Made by a program: the position numbers and the translations under genes
The notes under the pieces: model-generated
What the model was told of the DNA's origin: nothing
Seen by the model: the letters and a program-made list of their open reading frames with translations, nothing else
Database searches by the model: none
Source of the DNA: Bacteroidota bacterium
GTDB taxonomy: Bacteria > Bacteroidota > Bacteroidia > Sphingobacteriales > Sphingobacteriaceae
DNA: 50,641 bases
Assembly: GCA_013286985.1 (NCBI GenBank)
Contig: JABDEQ010000007.1
Span: 1 to 50,641 of the forward strand
Reading direction: 5' to 3'
Shown here: piece by piece, positions 34,723-43,211 of the stretch
Layout: each line of letters starts with the position of its first letter
How positions within the stretch are numbered: position 1 is the first letter of the stretch

Positions 34723-34727
34723 GGGGT

Positions 34728-35564
34728 TTAAAGCTTGTTTAATTCGTCAATAAGTAATTTGCTTACTTCGTTAAAATAACGCCTTACGCCAAAGCCCATT
34801 ACGCTTTGTATGCCCCGGGTTGCATTGGTTATGAACACTTCATCTGCCTCGTATAAAATTTCGGGATTTATTTGCGCTTCGGTAACGGGTATGTTAATTT
34901 TTTTTGCCAAATCAATAATTACCTGCCGCATCACTCCTTCCACACAGCCTTCACTCAGGGCCGGCGTATATAAATGACTCTGATACCACACAAAGACATT
35001 CGAACTGCTTGCCTCGCACAAAAAGCCGTGTTGGTTCAGCAAAAAAACCTCATCCAGCTTGTTTTGGGTTTTAAACAGCCCCGCCATCACATAAATAAGC
35101 GAATTACAGGTTTTTATATTGGACAGAAAATTGGTTGGCTTGGGCAAATCGGCAAAAATATCAACAATAAGTCCTTTGGGGTTTAAAAAGTACCGGGGCT
35201 CATCCAGCGGTTGTAATTCCAGCACATAGGCCATATTATTGCGTAACGGCGTATATAGCCCGTCTGCATCGCGGTATACCGTGAGGCGCAGGCGGCCGTG
35301 CTTTATTTTATTGCGCCTCGATATATCTTCGCATTTCTCCCTCAAAAACCAGGTATCCATTTGCGAGTAACCATCAATTTTAAGAGCCTTCATTCCTCTT
35401 TGCAGGCGATCGGCATGTAGCTCAGCAAATTTAAGCTGACCTTTCATCAGGCGCATGCTCTCAAACAAACCATCACCATACTTAAATGCCCTGTTGTTTA
35501 CTGAAACCAGTTTGGTTCCGGCGGGTAATATTTCGCCATTAAAATTAATAAAAACAGGTGTCAT
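34728..35564 (-). CDS. class IV aminotransferase-fold PLP enzyme (aminodeoxychorismate lyase or branched-chain aminotransferase-like)
   Basis: A 278-residue fold-type IV PLP enzyme with the opening VNNRAFKYGDGLFESMRLMKGQL. The lysine in HGRLRLTVYRDADG-type context and the EASSSNVFV and EGVMRQVIIDLA segments are family hallmarks. Its length fits PabC (4-amino-4-deoxychorismate lyase) or a small D-/branched-chain aminotransferase; the two cannot be separated by eye. A pabB gene at the right end of the window makes PabC attractive, but the genes are 14 kb apart. It follows the rluD-like gene on the same strand. Confidence 0.85.
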   Translation of the reverse strand: MTPVFINFNGEILPAGTKLVSVNNRAFKYGDGLFESMRLMKGQLKFAELHADRLQRGMKALKIDGYSQMDTWFLREKCEDISRRNKIKHGRLRLTVYRDADGLYTPLRNNMAYVLELQPLDEPRYFLNPKGLIVDIFADLPKPTNFLSNIKTCNSLIYVMAGLFKTQNKLDEVFLLNQHGFLCEASSSNVFVWYQSHLYTPALSEGCVEGVMRQVIIDLAKKINIPVTEAQINPEILYEADEVFITNATRGIQSVMGFGVRRYFNEVSKLLIDELNKL

Positions 35565-35680
35565 GGTTGGAGGTTAGATGTTAGAGACCGGAGGTTAGAT
35601 ATTAGTTTTCTTATTAAACGCAGAAGTATTAAAAAGTTTCATTTTATATATTGAGGGTCGATTTTCCTAATCGCTAATCT

Positions 35681-36718
35681 CTAATCACTAATTCCTGCTC
35701 CCGCATACTTACGCCATTTATTTAAAACAGTTTCAAAATCTTTTGGCAAAGGTGCTTCAAACAATAATTGTTTTTTTAATGTGGGATGCAAAAAGCCCAA
35801 AATTTGTGCGTGTAAGGCCTGTCGGGGCATCAGCTCAAAGCAATTTTCAACAAACTGCTTATACTTATTAAAAACAGTGCCCTTTAATATTTTGTCGCCC
35901 CCGTAAGTGGCATCGCTGAATAAAGGATGGCCAATGTGTTTCATGTGCGCCCTTATTTGATGAGTGCGGCCGGTTTCCAGCTGGCATTCAATCAGTGTTA
36001 CATAATCCATGCGCTCCAAAACCCTGTAATGCGTTACCGACCATTTCCCTTTTTCCGGATCGTCATAAATAGACATTACCCGCCGGTCGTTCACGCTACG
36101 GCCAATATAACCGGTTACGGTACCGTCTTCGGGCAAATCGCCCCATACAAGGGCTATATATTTGCGTGTAATAGTGTGGTCAAAAAACTGTTTGGCCAAC
36201 CAGGTCATGGACCGTTCATTTTTGCTGATCAGCAGCAGGCCCGATGTGTCCTTATCAATACGATGCACCAAACCGGGGCGATCGTCATTACCCGGCAAAG
36301 TGGGCAATTGCTGAAAACGATATACCAGCCCGTTTACCAGCGTGCCTGTGTAATTGTTATAACCGGGATGCACTACCAGGCCAGCAGGCTTGTTTACTAC
36401 CAGCACATCATCATCCTCATAAACAATATCAAGCGGAATATTTTCGGGGTAAACCTCTGTATCGCGCGGCGGGTGCGGCAGTACAACCGATATTACATCC
36501 AGCGGCTTTACTTTATAGCTCGATTTAACGGGCCTTTCATTTACCAGTACATTTTCCAGCTCAATGGCGTTCTGGATACGGTTACGCGAAGCATTTTCAA
36601 CGCGGTGCATTAAAAACTTATCAATTCGCAATAACGATTGTCCTTTATCAACAATTATACGCAGGTGCTCATATAAATCCTGTTCATCCTGGTCAATTAA
36701 TTCGTTTTCATCTGCCAT
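35681..36718 (-). CDS. rluD: RluD-family 23S rRNA pseudouridine synthase
   Basis: A 345-residue protein with an N-terminal S4 RNA-binding domain (LRIDKFLMHRVENASRNRIQNAIELENVLVN, about 31-61) and the RsuA/RluA catalytic domain. It has DVLVVNKPAGLVVHPG and the catalytic motif HRIDKDTSGLLL, whose Asp is the nucleophile, followed by ETGRTHQIRAHMKHIGHPL. It makes pseudouridines in 23S rRNA, as RluD does in helix 69; the exact sites are inferred from family resemblance. A -7 element lies 5 bases before the ATG. Confidence 0.93.
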   Translation of the reverse strand: MADENELIDQDEQDLYEHLRIIVDKGQSLLRIDKFLMHRVENASRNRIQNAIELENVLVNERPVKSSYKVKPLDVISVVLPHPPRDTEVYPENIPLDIVYEDDDVLVVNKPAGLVVHPGYNNYTGTLVNGLVYRFQQLPTLPGNDDRPGLVHRIDKDTSGLLLISKNERSMTWLAKQFFDHTITRKYIALVWGDLPEDGTVTGYIGRSVNDRRVMSIYDDPEKGKWSVTHYRVLERMDYVTLIECQLETGRTHQIRAHMKHIGHPLFSDATYGGDKILKGTVFNKYKQFVENCFELMPRQALHAQILGFLHPTLKKQLLFEAPLPKDFETVLNKWRKYAGAGISD

Positions 36719-36723
36719 CGGCG

Positions 36724-36731
36724 CAAAAATA
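36724..36731 (-). promoter_or_regulatory. -7 element directly before the rluD-like gene
   Basis: On the minus strand TATTTTTG fits TAnnTTTG and lies only 5 bases before the ATG, which would give a leaderless or nearly leaderless mRNA. No TTTG lies 19 bases further upstream. Confidence 0.35.
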
Positions 36732-36810
36732 CTCGTTTTTTCAAATTATTGATTAATTGTTAAATATGTACCTTTATATCCTCATAATTTATACCCCATA
36801 ATTGTCATTA

Positions 36811-37707
36811 ATGGATATCGATCTCGAAATTTTTAGTCCCGTTCATCAAATTAAAAATAAGTTATTTACTGAGCTGGATTTAAAGGTTTTTATAAAACGG
36901 GATGACCTGATACACCCCATTATTTCGGGCAATAAATGGCGGAAGCTGAAATATATTTTAAAACAGGCGCAGGCGCAAGATAAAACCCACCTGGTAACTT
37001 TTGGCGGTGCCTATTCCAATCATTTACTGGCAACGGCAGCAGCAGCAGCCAAATTTGACTTTAAAGCCACAGGGATAGTACGCGGCGAACCCGTAAATAA
37101 CGATACCCTGTTTTTATGCCGCTTACATGGCATGGAACTGATATTTACTGATCGCGATAGCTACCGCGATAAACCAAGCCTGTTTGAAAAACACTTTGGC
37201 AATAATGCTGATGTTTTTTTTATTGACGAAGGAGGCTCATCTGCCGAAGGCGCCAAAGGATGCAGCGAATTGCTTAACGAACTGGAAGACACATACCAGC
37301 ATATTTTTTGCGCCAGCGGCACCGGCACCACCGCCGCCGGCATTATAAACGGAATAAAAGAACATCAGCTATCTACACAATTTAATACTATCCCGGTGTT
37401 TAAAAACGGCGAATTTTTAAAGAGCGAAATTGATCGTTTTTTAACCTCGCCTGCTGACTACCACTTGCACACCGATTACCATTTTGGCGGATACGGCAAA
37501 ACTACCCCTGAGCTAATTAAATTCATAAAACAATTTGTAACCGATACCGGGATATTAATTGAACCTGTTTACACCGGCAAAATGCTGTATGCCCTATTTG
37601 ACCTCGCTCAAAAAAAACATTTTAAACCCGGCGATAAAATACTGGCTATTCACAGCGGCGGCATTTGGGGTTTGTTGGGGATGAAAGAGCGATTTGTGAT
37701 TAGTTGA
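36811..37707 (+). CDS. ACC deaminase/D-cysteine desulfhydrase-family PLP enzyme
   Basis: About 298 residues, starting at the ATG at 36811 (an in-frame TTG lies 9 bases upstream). Motifs of this fold-type II PLP family are present: KRDDLIHPIISGNKWRKLKYIL (the Lys in GNKWRK is the usual PLP lysine), VTFGGAYSNHL, a phosphate-binding ASGTGTTAAGI and a final HSGGIWG. Members deaminate 1-aminocyclopropane-1-carboxylate or break D-cysteine. The exact substrate cannot be told by eye. It is divergent from the rluD-like gene. Confidence 0.88.
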   Translation: MDIDLEIFSPVHQIKNKLFTELDLKVFIKRDDLIHPIISGNKWRKLKYILKQAQAQDKTHLVTFGGAYSNHLLATAAAAAKFDFKATGIVRGEPVNNDTLFLCRLHGMELIFTDRDSYRDKPSLFEKHFGNNADVFFIDEGGSSAEGAKGCSELLNELEDTYQHIFCASGTGTTAAGIINGIKEHQLSTQFNTIPVFKNGEFLKSEIDRFLTSPADYHLHTDYHFGGYGKTTPELIKFIKQFVTDTGILIEPVYTGKMLYALFDLAQKKHFKPGDKILAIHSGGIWGLLGMKERFVIS

Positions 37708-37898
37708 TTGGAGGTTAGTGATTAGGGCATTTTTGCTCAGATCTGCTAATCTTTTGGACTTTTTTGCGACTTTCCGATTTCAGACTTAGGGCTTCAGGAC
37801 TTTCAAATTCCAAAAACCAAAAGTAATTTCAGTACAAAAACCAACTTTAAACAATTTAAAGTTACTTTTTGGCGTTTCGGTTCAAAAAGTGCCTAAAT

Positions 37899-37929
37899 TT
37901 TGTTTTTAGGGGCTTTTTTAATAAATTTG
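37899..37929 (+). promoter_or_regulatory. Bacteroidota-type promoter of the lysine transaminase gene
   Basis: TTTG (37899-37902), 19 bases, then TAAATTTG (37922-37929) exactly fits the TTTG-N19-TAnnTTTG promoter of this phylum. The ATG follows 16 bases later. A bulged hairpin with a T-run (37891-37919) overlaps the promoter. Confidence 0.65.
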
Positions 37930-37945
37930 GAGAAATCAAACCGAT

Positions 37946-39277
37946 ATGTATAACCTGCTTGTTTCTCCCGAAAATGTACAGGCTTCTTTGCAGAAGCATG
38001 TTTTAGCCGATGGCTTCGACTTAACTTTTGATATGGAAAAAAGTAAGGGTGTTTATATTTACGATGCTAAACATAACCGTACCTTGCTCGACTTTTTTAC
38101 CTGCTTTGCTTCGGTACCTTTAGGTTATAATCACCCCAAAATGGTGAACGACGAGGAGTTTAAAAAGAACCTGATGCTGGCTGCTTTAACCAACCCATCA
38201 AACTCTGATATTTATACAACGCAATATGCGCAGTTCGTTGAAACTTTCGACAGGGTGGGTATACCGGAATACCTTCCGCATGCTTTTTTTATCTCAGGCG
38301 GCGCTTTGGCTATTGAAAACGCTTTAAAAGTAGCCATGGACTGGAAAGTTCAAAAAAACTTTGAAAAAGGTTATACCAAGGAAAAAGGTTTTAAAGTAAT
38401 TCACTTTGAGCACGCATTTCATGGCCGCTCGGGTTATACGCTAAGCTTAACCAATACCCAACCGGTAAAAACTAAATGGTTTGCCAAATTTGATTGGCCA
38501 CGAGTATCGGTTCCATACATCAACTTTCCGTACAGCGACAGCAATCACGATGATCTTTTAAAAAGAGAGGCGTTATCCATAACGCAAATCAAAAAGGCAT
38601 TCGACGAAAATAAGGACGATGTATGTGCTATTATTATTGAGCCCATACAATCAGAAGGAGGAGATAACCACGTAAGACAGGAATTTTTAGAGCAGCTAAG
38701 AAAACTGGCTGATGAAAATGAAGCCTTATTAATTTATGACGAAATACAAACCGGTGTGGGCCTAACAGGCAAATTCTGGTGCCATGAACATTTTGGCGAA
38801 CTTGCCCGTCCGGATGTTATTGCATTTGGTAAAAAGATGCAGGTTTGCGGCATACTGGCTGGCAGAAGAGTTGACGAGGTTGAACACAATGTATTCAACG
38901 TACCATCGCGCATTAACTCAACCTGGGGCGGTAGTTTGGTTGATATGGTTAGAGCCTCAAAAATAATGGACATTATTGAGGAAGACAACCTGTGCGATAA
39001 TGCCGCACAAATGGGCGACTACCTACAACAGCAACTACAAAACATTTCCAACAGCCACCCTATTATTACCAATATACGTGGTAAAGGGCTTTTAACCGCG
39101 TTTGATTTCCCCGATAAGGCAAGAAGAGACAAATTTATTCACGAAGGAATGGAGCATAATGTGATGTTCCTGGGGTGTGGCGAGCATAGCATCCGTTTCA
39201 GGCCGGCACTTATTATTGACAAAAAACATATTGACGACGGCCTAACAATACTTGAAAAAATAACGTCAAACCTGTAG
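37946..39277 (+). CDS. lat: L-lysine 6-transaminase
   Basis: A 443-residue class III PLP aminotransferase. It has the N-terminal LDFFTCFASVPLGYNHPKM, FISGGALAIENALKVAMDWK, FEHAFHGRSGYTLSLTNT, the cofactor Asp in LLIYDEIQTGVGLTGKFWCHEHF and the PLP lysine in DVIAFGKKMQVCG. These match lysine 6-aminotransferases, which move the epsilon-amino group of L-lysine to 2-oxoglutarate and give allysine, cyclising to piperideine-6-carboxylate. This is the first step of lysine breakdown or of piperideine-derived products. It is a single-gene unit with a clear promoter. Confidence 0.92.
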   Translation: MYNLLVSPENVQASLQKHVLADGFDLTFDMEKSKGVYIYDAKHNRTLLDFFTCFASVPLGYNHPKMVNDEEFKKNLMLAALTNPSNSDIYTTQYAQFVETFDRVGIPEYLPHAFFISGGALAIENALKVAMDWKVQKNFEKGYTKEKGFKVIHFEHAFHGRSGYTLSLTNTQPVKTKWFAKFDWPRVSVPYINFPYSDSNHDDLLKREALSITQIKKAFDENKDDVCAIIIEPIQSEGGDNHVRQEFLEQLRKLADENEALLIYDEIQTGVGLTGKFWCHEHFGELARPDVIAFGKKMQVCGILAGRRVDEVEHNVFNVPSRINSTWGGSLVDMVRASKIMDIIEEDNLCDNAAQMGDYLQQQLQNISNSHPIITNIRGKGLLTAFDFPDKARRDKFIHEGMEHNVMFLGCGEHSIRFRPALIIDKKHIDDGLTILEKITSNL

Positions 39278-39482
39278 TAAATGTAAAACTTTTGCTACAG
39301 TGCCTATTATATAAACTAAAAATAGTCCTTTTACTACTTATTGCACGCTAAAAAAAGCTTATTAACGTTAATTATTAGTAACAATATTAACATATACTAT
39401 ATTTTTACCAAAATAAGCAATATTTTTAATTATTAAGGTTGGTAATTTTGAATAGGCAATATAATTAGTTACAAAAGGCATA

Positions 39483-39935
39483 ATGAGCAAACACATTGAA
39501 AAATTAAAAAAACAACTGATTGAAATATCTGAAGTTGTTAATTCATTCCGTTCTGAAGCGGTGCAGGTAAGAGTGGTGGATAAGTTGTTGGAAGCGCTAC
39601 TGGAATCGGAAAAAACTGATGGCGAAGGTGTTGAATTATTTACTAAAAGGGGGTACAGGCAAAGGGCAGAAAGCGAGAACGGAGTATACCTAAACGGATC
39701 ATCCAGGCTCGGTAAAAAACCCGGAGCTACTAAAGTATTAAATCAGCTATTATCGACCGATTTTTTTGACGTGCCTCATTCCATATCTTCTATTGCTGAG
39801 TACTGTAAAGAAAACTTCGATTCAGAATTTAAAACATCCGAACTTTCGGGCATCCTTTTAAAACTGGCAAACGAAAATAAATTAAGAAGAGAGCGCAGCA
39901 ATGAGAACAATCGCTTTGAATACGTAAGAGTTTAA
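39483..39935 (+). CDS. unknown 150-residue protein, possibly winged-helix C-terminus
   Basis: I do not recognise the family. Residues 1-45 are charged and probably helical, with coiled-coil potential (MSKHIEKLKKQLIEISEVV). The C-terminal third (VPHSISSIAEYCKENFDSEFKTSELSGILLKLANENKLRRERSNENN) reads like a winged-helix: three helices then a basic hairpin. DNA binding is therefore possible. There are no membrane segments or signal. It is a single gene with its own terminator. Confidence 0.75.
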   Translation: MSKHIEKLKKQLIEISEVVNSFRSEAVQVRVVDKLLEALLESEKTDGEGVELFTKRGYRQRAESENGVYLNGSSRLGKKPGATKVLNQLLSTDFFDVPHSISSIAEYCKENFDSEFKTSELSGILLKLANENKLRRERSNENNRFEYVRV

Positions 39936-39970
39936 CAATTGAGACTATTTTCAATCTAAAATATTGAGCA

Positions 39971-40000
39971 AGCGGACTCTTTAGTGATCCGCTTTTTTTT
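39971..40000 (+). terminator. terminator after the 150-residue protein gene
   Basis: AGCGGA (39971-39976) pairs with TCCGCT (39987-39992), followed by eight T. The stem is only six base pairs, but it is GC-rich and correctly placed 35 bases after the stop. Confidence 0.65.
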
Positions 40001-40042
40001 AAAAATCTCAAGTCAAAATTAATTTTATCGCAGATTTTTCTC

Positions 40043-40588
40043 TCATTGTTTCACATACCGAAGCACAACAGCCCCCGACTTAAAAACCGTTGACTCAGCC
40101 AATTTTAATTGTAATTTCTCTTGCAGATGGATACCGTCAAACAATCGTATGCCTTCTCCTACAACTATCGGGTGAATTATAATATGATATTCATCAATCA
40201 AGCCAAGTTCTGCAAGTTGTGAAGGAAGGCTTATACCACCTGTCATAATATTTTTACCTGGTTCTTGTTTCAATTTAAGCACCTCTTCCTGAAGGCCCGT
40301 ACGAACAATTCTTGTTTTTTCTCCCTCATGGCTGTCTAATGACTGTGAGAAAACAACAATTTTGTCGACGGCGTCAAATGCCTGAGCAAATTCGTCATCA
40401 GCATTTTCTTTCGCCACATCGGGCCAATAAGGAACCATCAGTTGATAAGTTTTACGCCCGTAAAGGAATGTGCCGGTATCTTGCGTAAGGCGCGTAGCAT
40501 ACTCAAACGTTGCTTCATCGGGAAAGAATTTAGTGTGGTCGCAGCAACCATCTAAGGTCGTATTGATTGCGTAAATTAAATTTCTCAT
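40043..40588 (-). CDS. RibD C-terminal/dihydrofolate reductase-like protein
   Basis: A 181-residue protein of the RibD_C/DHFR-like fold. It has the N-terminal LIYAINTTLDGCCDH, TFLYGRKTYQLM and the NADPH-binding NIMTGGISLPSQLAE, and ends with HPIVVGEGIRLFDG. Such stand-alone proteins are usually called DHFR-family reductases of unknown substrate and often sit beside ArsR-SRPBCC pairs. It is the third gene of a minus-strand operon with the ArsR and SRPBCC genes. Confidence 0.88.
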   Translation of the reverse strand: MRNLIYAINTTLDGCCDHTKFFPDEATFEYATRLTQDTGTFLYGRKTYQLMVPYWPDVAKENADDEFAQAFDAVDKIVVFSQSLDSHEGEKTRIVRTGLQEEVLKLKQEPGKNIMTGGISLPSQLAELGLIDEYHIIIHPIVVGEGIRLFDGIHLQEKLQLKLAESTVFKSGAVVLRYVKQ

Positions 40589-40622
40589 TTGATTGATTTT
40601 AGTTTTTTATTTTTTTTGAAAA

Positions 40623-41123
40623 TCATTTTTGAGATAAAGTTTCCAATAACTCGTCCAGATTTTTGAATTGCATAGCACATCCTTCGAGGGTACCCATTTC
40701 AATCATCTTTTCCAATCGGGCAAGTGATTCGTTATAAATGGTAATGCTGACTTTTGTAGTGTCGTTTTGTTCGCTGAAATTAAAATCCCATTCAGAACCG
40801 GGCAATTCAGGGTTTTCATCTTTATCTGCAAAAGTATTGTATGTTTTGAAATTGGTTTTTGGACTGATGGAAGTAAATTTTTGAATAAACCAGCGTTCTT
40901 GTCCGTCCGGGCTTACCATAGCAAAAAACCTTCGTCCGCCAACTTCAAAATTCATAAATTTTGTTTTTGTAACAAAGGGTTTGGGGCCCCACCATTGGTC
41001 GAGTAACTCAACTGTTGTCCACGCTTTCCAAACGAGTTCAAGATCGGCGTTAAATTCCCGCTCAATGTAAACGGTTTTATTTTCCTTATTTACTGAAAAA
41101 TCAAATAAGAGATTACTGCTCAT
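40623..41123 (-). CDS. SRPBCC (AHSA1-like) domain protein (second copy)
   Basis: A 166-residue protein closely similar to the one at 21951-22448. Both share the LLFDF.V opening, [32 protein letters not shown] and [11 protein letters not shown] hydrophobic-ligand pocket is expected from the fold. Its start lies inside the end of the ArsR gene (an 11-base overlap), so the pair is co-translated. Strong similarity with the other pair indicates duplication or repeated acquisition. Confidence 0.9.
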   Translation of the reverse strand: MSSNLLFDFSVNKENKTVYIEREFNADLELVWKAWTTVELLDQWWGPKPFVTKTKFMNFEVGGRRFFAMVSPDGQERWFIQKFTSISPKTNFKTYNTFADKDENPELPGSEWDFNFSEQNDTTKVSITIYNESLARLEKMIEMGTLEGCAMQFKNLDELLETLSQK

Positions 41124-41439
41124 TTTTCTGTTTTTTTATTGTTGATAATAAATCGTCCAGTTGGTTGAAACGGGTTTCCCAAATTTTGCGGAACTGCTCA
41201 ATCCATTTGTCAATTTCTTTCATTTTATCAATTTCTAACTGGTAATAAATTTCTCTGCCTTTGTGTTCTTGTTTTATCAGTTCACATTCTGTTAAAATGC
41301 GCAGATGTTTAGAAACTGCCTGCCGGGTAGTGTCGAAATGTTCGGCAAGGGCATTAGGCGTCATTGCCTGCAATGCAATTAAGGCTATGATTGCCCTCCT
41401 TGTGGGGTCTGCGATTGCCTGAAAAATATCTCTTCTCAT
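41113..41439 (-). CDS. ArsR/SmtB-family repressor (second copy)
   Basis: A 108-residue winged-helix repressor. Its opening [26 protein letters not shown], helix [20 protein letters not shown] and ending [14 protein letters not shown] match the ArsR at 21634-21954 almost residue by residue. It lacks CxC metal-sensing cysteines. It heads the operon ArsR-SRPBCC-DHFR-like. Its upstream region carries palindromes of a different sequence from those of the first copy, so the two repressors may not share operators. Confidence 0.92.
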   Translation of the reverse strand: MRRDIFQAIADPTRRAIIALIALQAMTPNALAEHFDTTRQAVSKHLRILTECELIKQEHKGREIYYQLEIDKMKEIDKWIEQFRKIWETRFNQLDDLLSTIKKQKNEQ

Positions 41440-41462
41440 TTGTGCTGTTATTTAATTTAGGA

Positions 41463-41489
41463 AACCAATTGGTTGCAATATATGTGCAA
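41463..41489 (-). promoter_or_regulatory. candidate operators of the second ArsR gene
   Basis: A perfect 12-base palindrome AACCAATTGGTT (41463-41474) is followed by TTGCA/TGCAA arms at 41473-41489 with a 7-base spacer. They lie 24-50 bases before the ArsR start. The TGCAA arm (TTGCA on the minus strand) recalls the GCAACT/AGTTGC arms of the first copy, but the full palindromes differ. Confidence 0.5.
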
Positions 41490-41635
41490 CTTTTCGGTTT
41501 CGCAATTTTTTATGATTTTTTTAAATTTAAGTGGTGAACATTTTAGCAGTACGGTTCAAAACTGCGTGTTTGTTACTATAATGGGGATAGCATACAGGTT
41601 TACTGATGTAATTGTGTTGAATTATTTTTTTTGTT

Positions 41636-41917
41636 ATGGGGATTGTAAATCCCCATTTATTTTAGTCCGGGATTATAAATCCGGACTAACGTGTGATATT
41701 TATGCACATAAAAAAGCGATGGATTTTTAAAAACCCATCGCTTTTTTTATATCGGTTACATGAAAAGGCTGAGCCTAAATTAATTCACAATTTTAGTGCC
41801 GGTTGTCACAATTTAATCTTATATACCTGTCAGATTTATCTACGAAAGGTATTATATCGCAACCCGCTGTCCGAAGTTTATTAACTTCGGACGACTATGC
41901 CCGTAGTCTCTGACTAC
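41636..41917. repeat. cluster of four REP-like palindromic units
   Basis: Unit 1 (41636-41656) is a perfect 9-bp stem with a 3-base loop. Unit 2 (41663-41688) has an 8-bp stem plus a bulged inner 3-bp stem. Both share a GGGATTnTAAATCC core. Unit 3 (41869-41892) is a perfect 10-bp stem with loop TATT. Unit 4 (41903-41917) is a 6-bp stem with loop TCT. They resemble dispersed intergenic palindromes of Bacteroidota. I cannot count genome copies from this window. Confidence 0.5.
41710..41750. terminator. bidirectional terminator inside the 41.4-42.0 kb gap
   Basis: AGCGATGG (41715-41722) pairs with CCATCGCT (41735-41742), flanked by A on the left and T on the right. It could end the bshB1 transcript on the minus strand or a plus-strand RNA. 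Confidence 0.7.
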
Positions 41918-41973
41918 AGTGAAAGATTCAAATATTAAACTATATTTTACAATTAATGATCCGCTTTTCAATC

Positions 41974-42696
41974 TTACCTCAAATCAAACAAACTATTAAC
42001 CCCTAAAATTTTTCGTGAAGTAAATCCCTCAGCATATTTAGCTCCAATGCTTTTGCCAAATTCGCGGGCGCGGGCCTCAACCACCTGTATAAAATCAGGC
42101 GATGATATATACGTTTCGGGTTCATCCTGCCATCCCGGGTTATAAAATTGCGAGCCATAAGCATGAATACTTGCAATTTTTTTATCCCAGTATTCCGTAA
42201 CGTCAATCAATATATCAGGCTTAATATACCTGTCCTGTATAAAATGCAACACCAGCAATGGCCGCCATTCCTGCTGCAGTTTACCATCCTCAAAAGTTTC
42301 TATTTTCCGTAAGCCGGCTAAAAAGGCGACAGTTTCCACCAGTTCATTTGCCCGGCCATGGTCGGGGTGCCTGTCGTGATAGGCATTGGTGATAATTATT
42401 TCGGGCTGATATTTGCGAATGGCCGCAATAACTTTCAGCTGGTATTCTTTAGTGTTCTGAAAAAAGCCATCGGGAATACCCAAATTCTCTCTCACAGCCA
42501 GCCCCAATATTTTTGCGGCTTCGGCAGCTTCGGCGGCTCTTATTTCAACAGAACCGCGGGTGCCTAACTCGCCCCGCGTTAAATCAACAATACCAACTTT
42601 TTTTCCTTCGGCAATATGTTTTAATATGGTACCCGCGCAACCCAATTCGGCATCGTCGGGGTGTACGGATAAAACTAATATATCCAGTTTAAGCAT
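41974..42696 (-). CDS. bshB1: N-acetylglucosaminyl-malate deacetylase of bacillithiol synthesis
   Basis: A 240-residue LmbE/PIG-L-type zinc deacetylase. The metal-binding motif VHPDDAELGC (H12, D14-D15) and the distal YHDRHPDHGRA are present, and GIPDGFF and HAYGSQFYNPG match the BshB1 branch. It removes the acetyl group from GlcNAc-malate to give GlcN-malate, the second step to bacillithiol, the low-molecular-weight thiol of this phylum. It is the last gene of an operon with a glutathione-peroxidase-type enzyme (12 bases upstream), a sensible thiol-redox pairing. Confidence 0.92.
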   Translation of the reverse strand: MLKLDILVLSVHPDDAELGCAGTILKHIAEGKKVGIVDLTRGELGTRGSVEIRAAEAAEAAKILGLAVRENLGIPDGFFQNTKEYQLKVIAAIRKYQPEIIITNAYHDRHPDHGRANELVETVAFLAGLRKIETFEDGKLQQEWRPLLVLHFIQDRYIKPDILIDVTEYWDKKIASIHAYGSQFYNPGWQDEPETYISSPDFIQVVEARAREFGKSIGAKYAEGFTSRKILGVNSLFDLR

Positions 42697-42708
42697 AACA
42701 AAATTTAA

Positions 42709-43209
42709 TTATTTACCGGTAGCTAATAAGCGCGTTACCTGCTTCCTGATTTTGGATGACGTGGGTTTGGTAAACGGATAAAAAAAGTCTGTTACCATAC
42801 CCGATCTGCTGATTAAAAATTTATGAAAATTCCACCGGGGCACAGAGTTTAACTTTCCGTTTTCCCTTTTATCAGCAAAAAATTTATATAGAGGATCAGC
42901 ATAAGGCCCTCTTACCCTTATTTTTTCAAAAACAGGATAATTTACCTGTTGTACTTCGCAAAATTGAGCTAATTCATTTCCGTCGAGAGGTTCTTGTCCG
43001 CCAAAATCATTTGATGGGAATGCCAGAATTTCAAAATCTTTCCCCTCAAATCCGTTCTTCAGTTCGGCAAGTTCTTTTAGCTGAGGTGTAAAACCACATT
43101 GAGAGGCAGTATTTACAATTAAAAGCACTTTATCTTTATAATCAGCCAGGCTGATTTCTTCACCGTTTAACTTTTTAACATTAAACTGGTAGATGTTTTT
43201 ATCAATCAT
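42709..43209 (-). CDS. glutathione peroxidase-family thiol peroxidase
   Basis: A 166-residue thioredoxin-fold peroxidase. The active-site segment NTASQCGFTPQ carries the peroxidatic Cys; the Gln in FPSNDFGGQEP and the Trp-Asn in PRWNFHKFL complete the family tetrad. Bacterial members are usually thioredoxin-dependent and reduce hydrogen or lipid peroxides. No export signal is present. It lies 2 bases after the DUF4294 gene and 12 before bshB1, so one operon is likely. Confidence 0.92.
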   Translation of the reverse strand: MIDKNIYQFNVKKLNGEEISLADYKDKVLLIVNTASQCGFTPQLKELAELKNGFEGKDFEILAFPSNDFGGQEPLDGNELAQFCEVQQVNYPVFEKIRVRGPYADPLYKFFADKRENGKLNSVPRWNFHKFLISRSGMVTDFFYPFTKPTSSKIRKQVTRLLATGK

Positions 43210-43211
43210 TA

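Larger units (their letters stand above)
41440..41973. other. 534-base intergenic region with operator, terminator and repeat cluster
   Basis: From left to right it holds candidate operators of the ArsR gene (41463-41489), two palindromic repeat units (41636-41688), a bidirectional terminator (41710-41750) and two more hairpins (41869-41917). No coding gene is convincing; short ORFs here are AT-rich and unlike any family. Confidence 0.6.

Noticed and set aside
35927..36613. Long plus-strand ORF (228 codons) opposite the rluD-like gene
   Set aside because: It lies entirely within a well-conserved minus-strand gene, has no family signs, and its composition is that of an antisense shadow.
41473..41884. 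Small plus-strand ORFs in the 41.4-42.0 kb gap
   Set aside because: They run through terminators and palindromic repeats, are AT-driven and have no recognisable domain.
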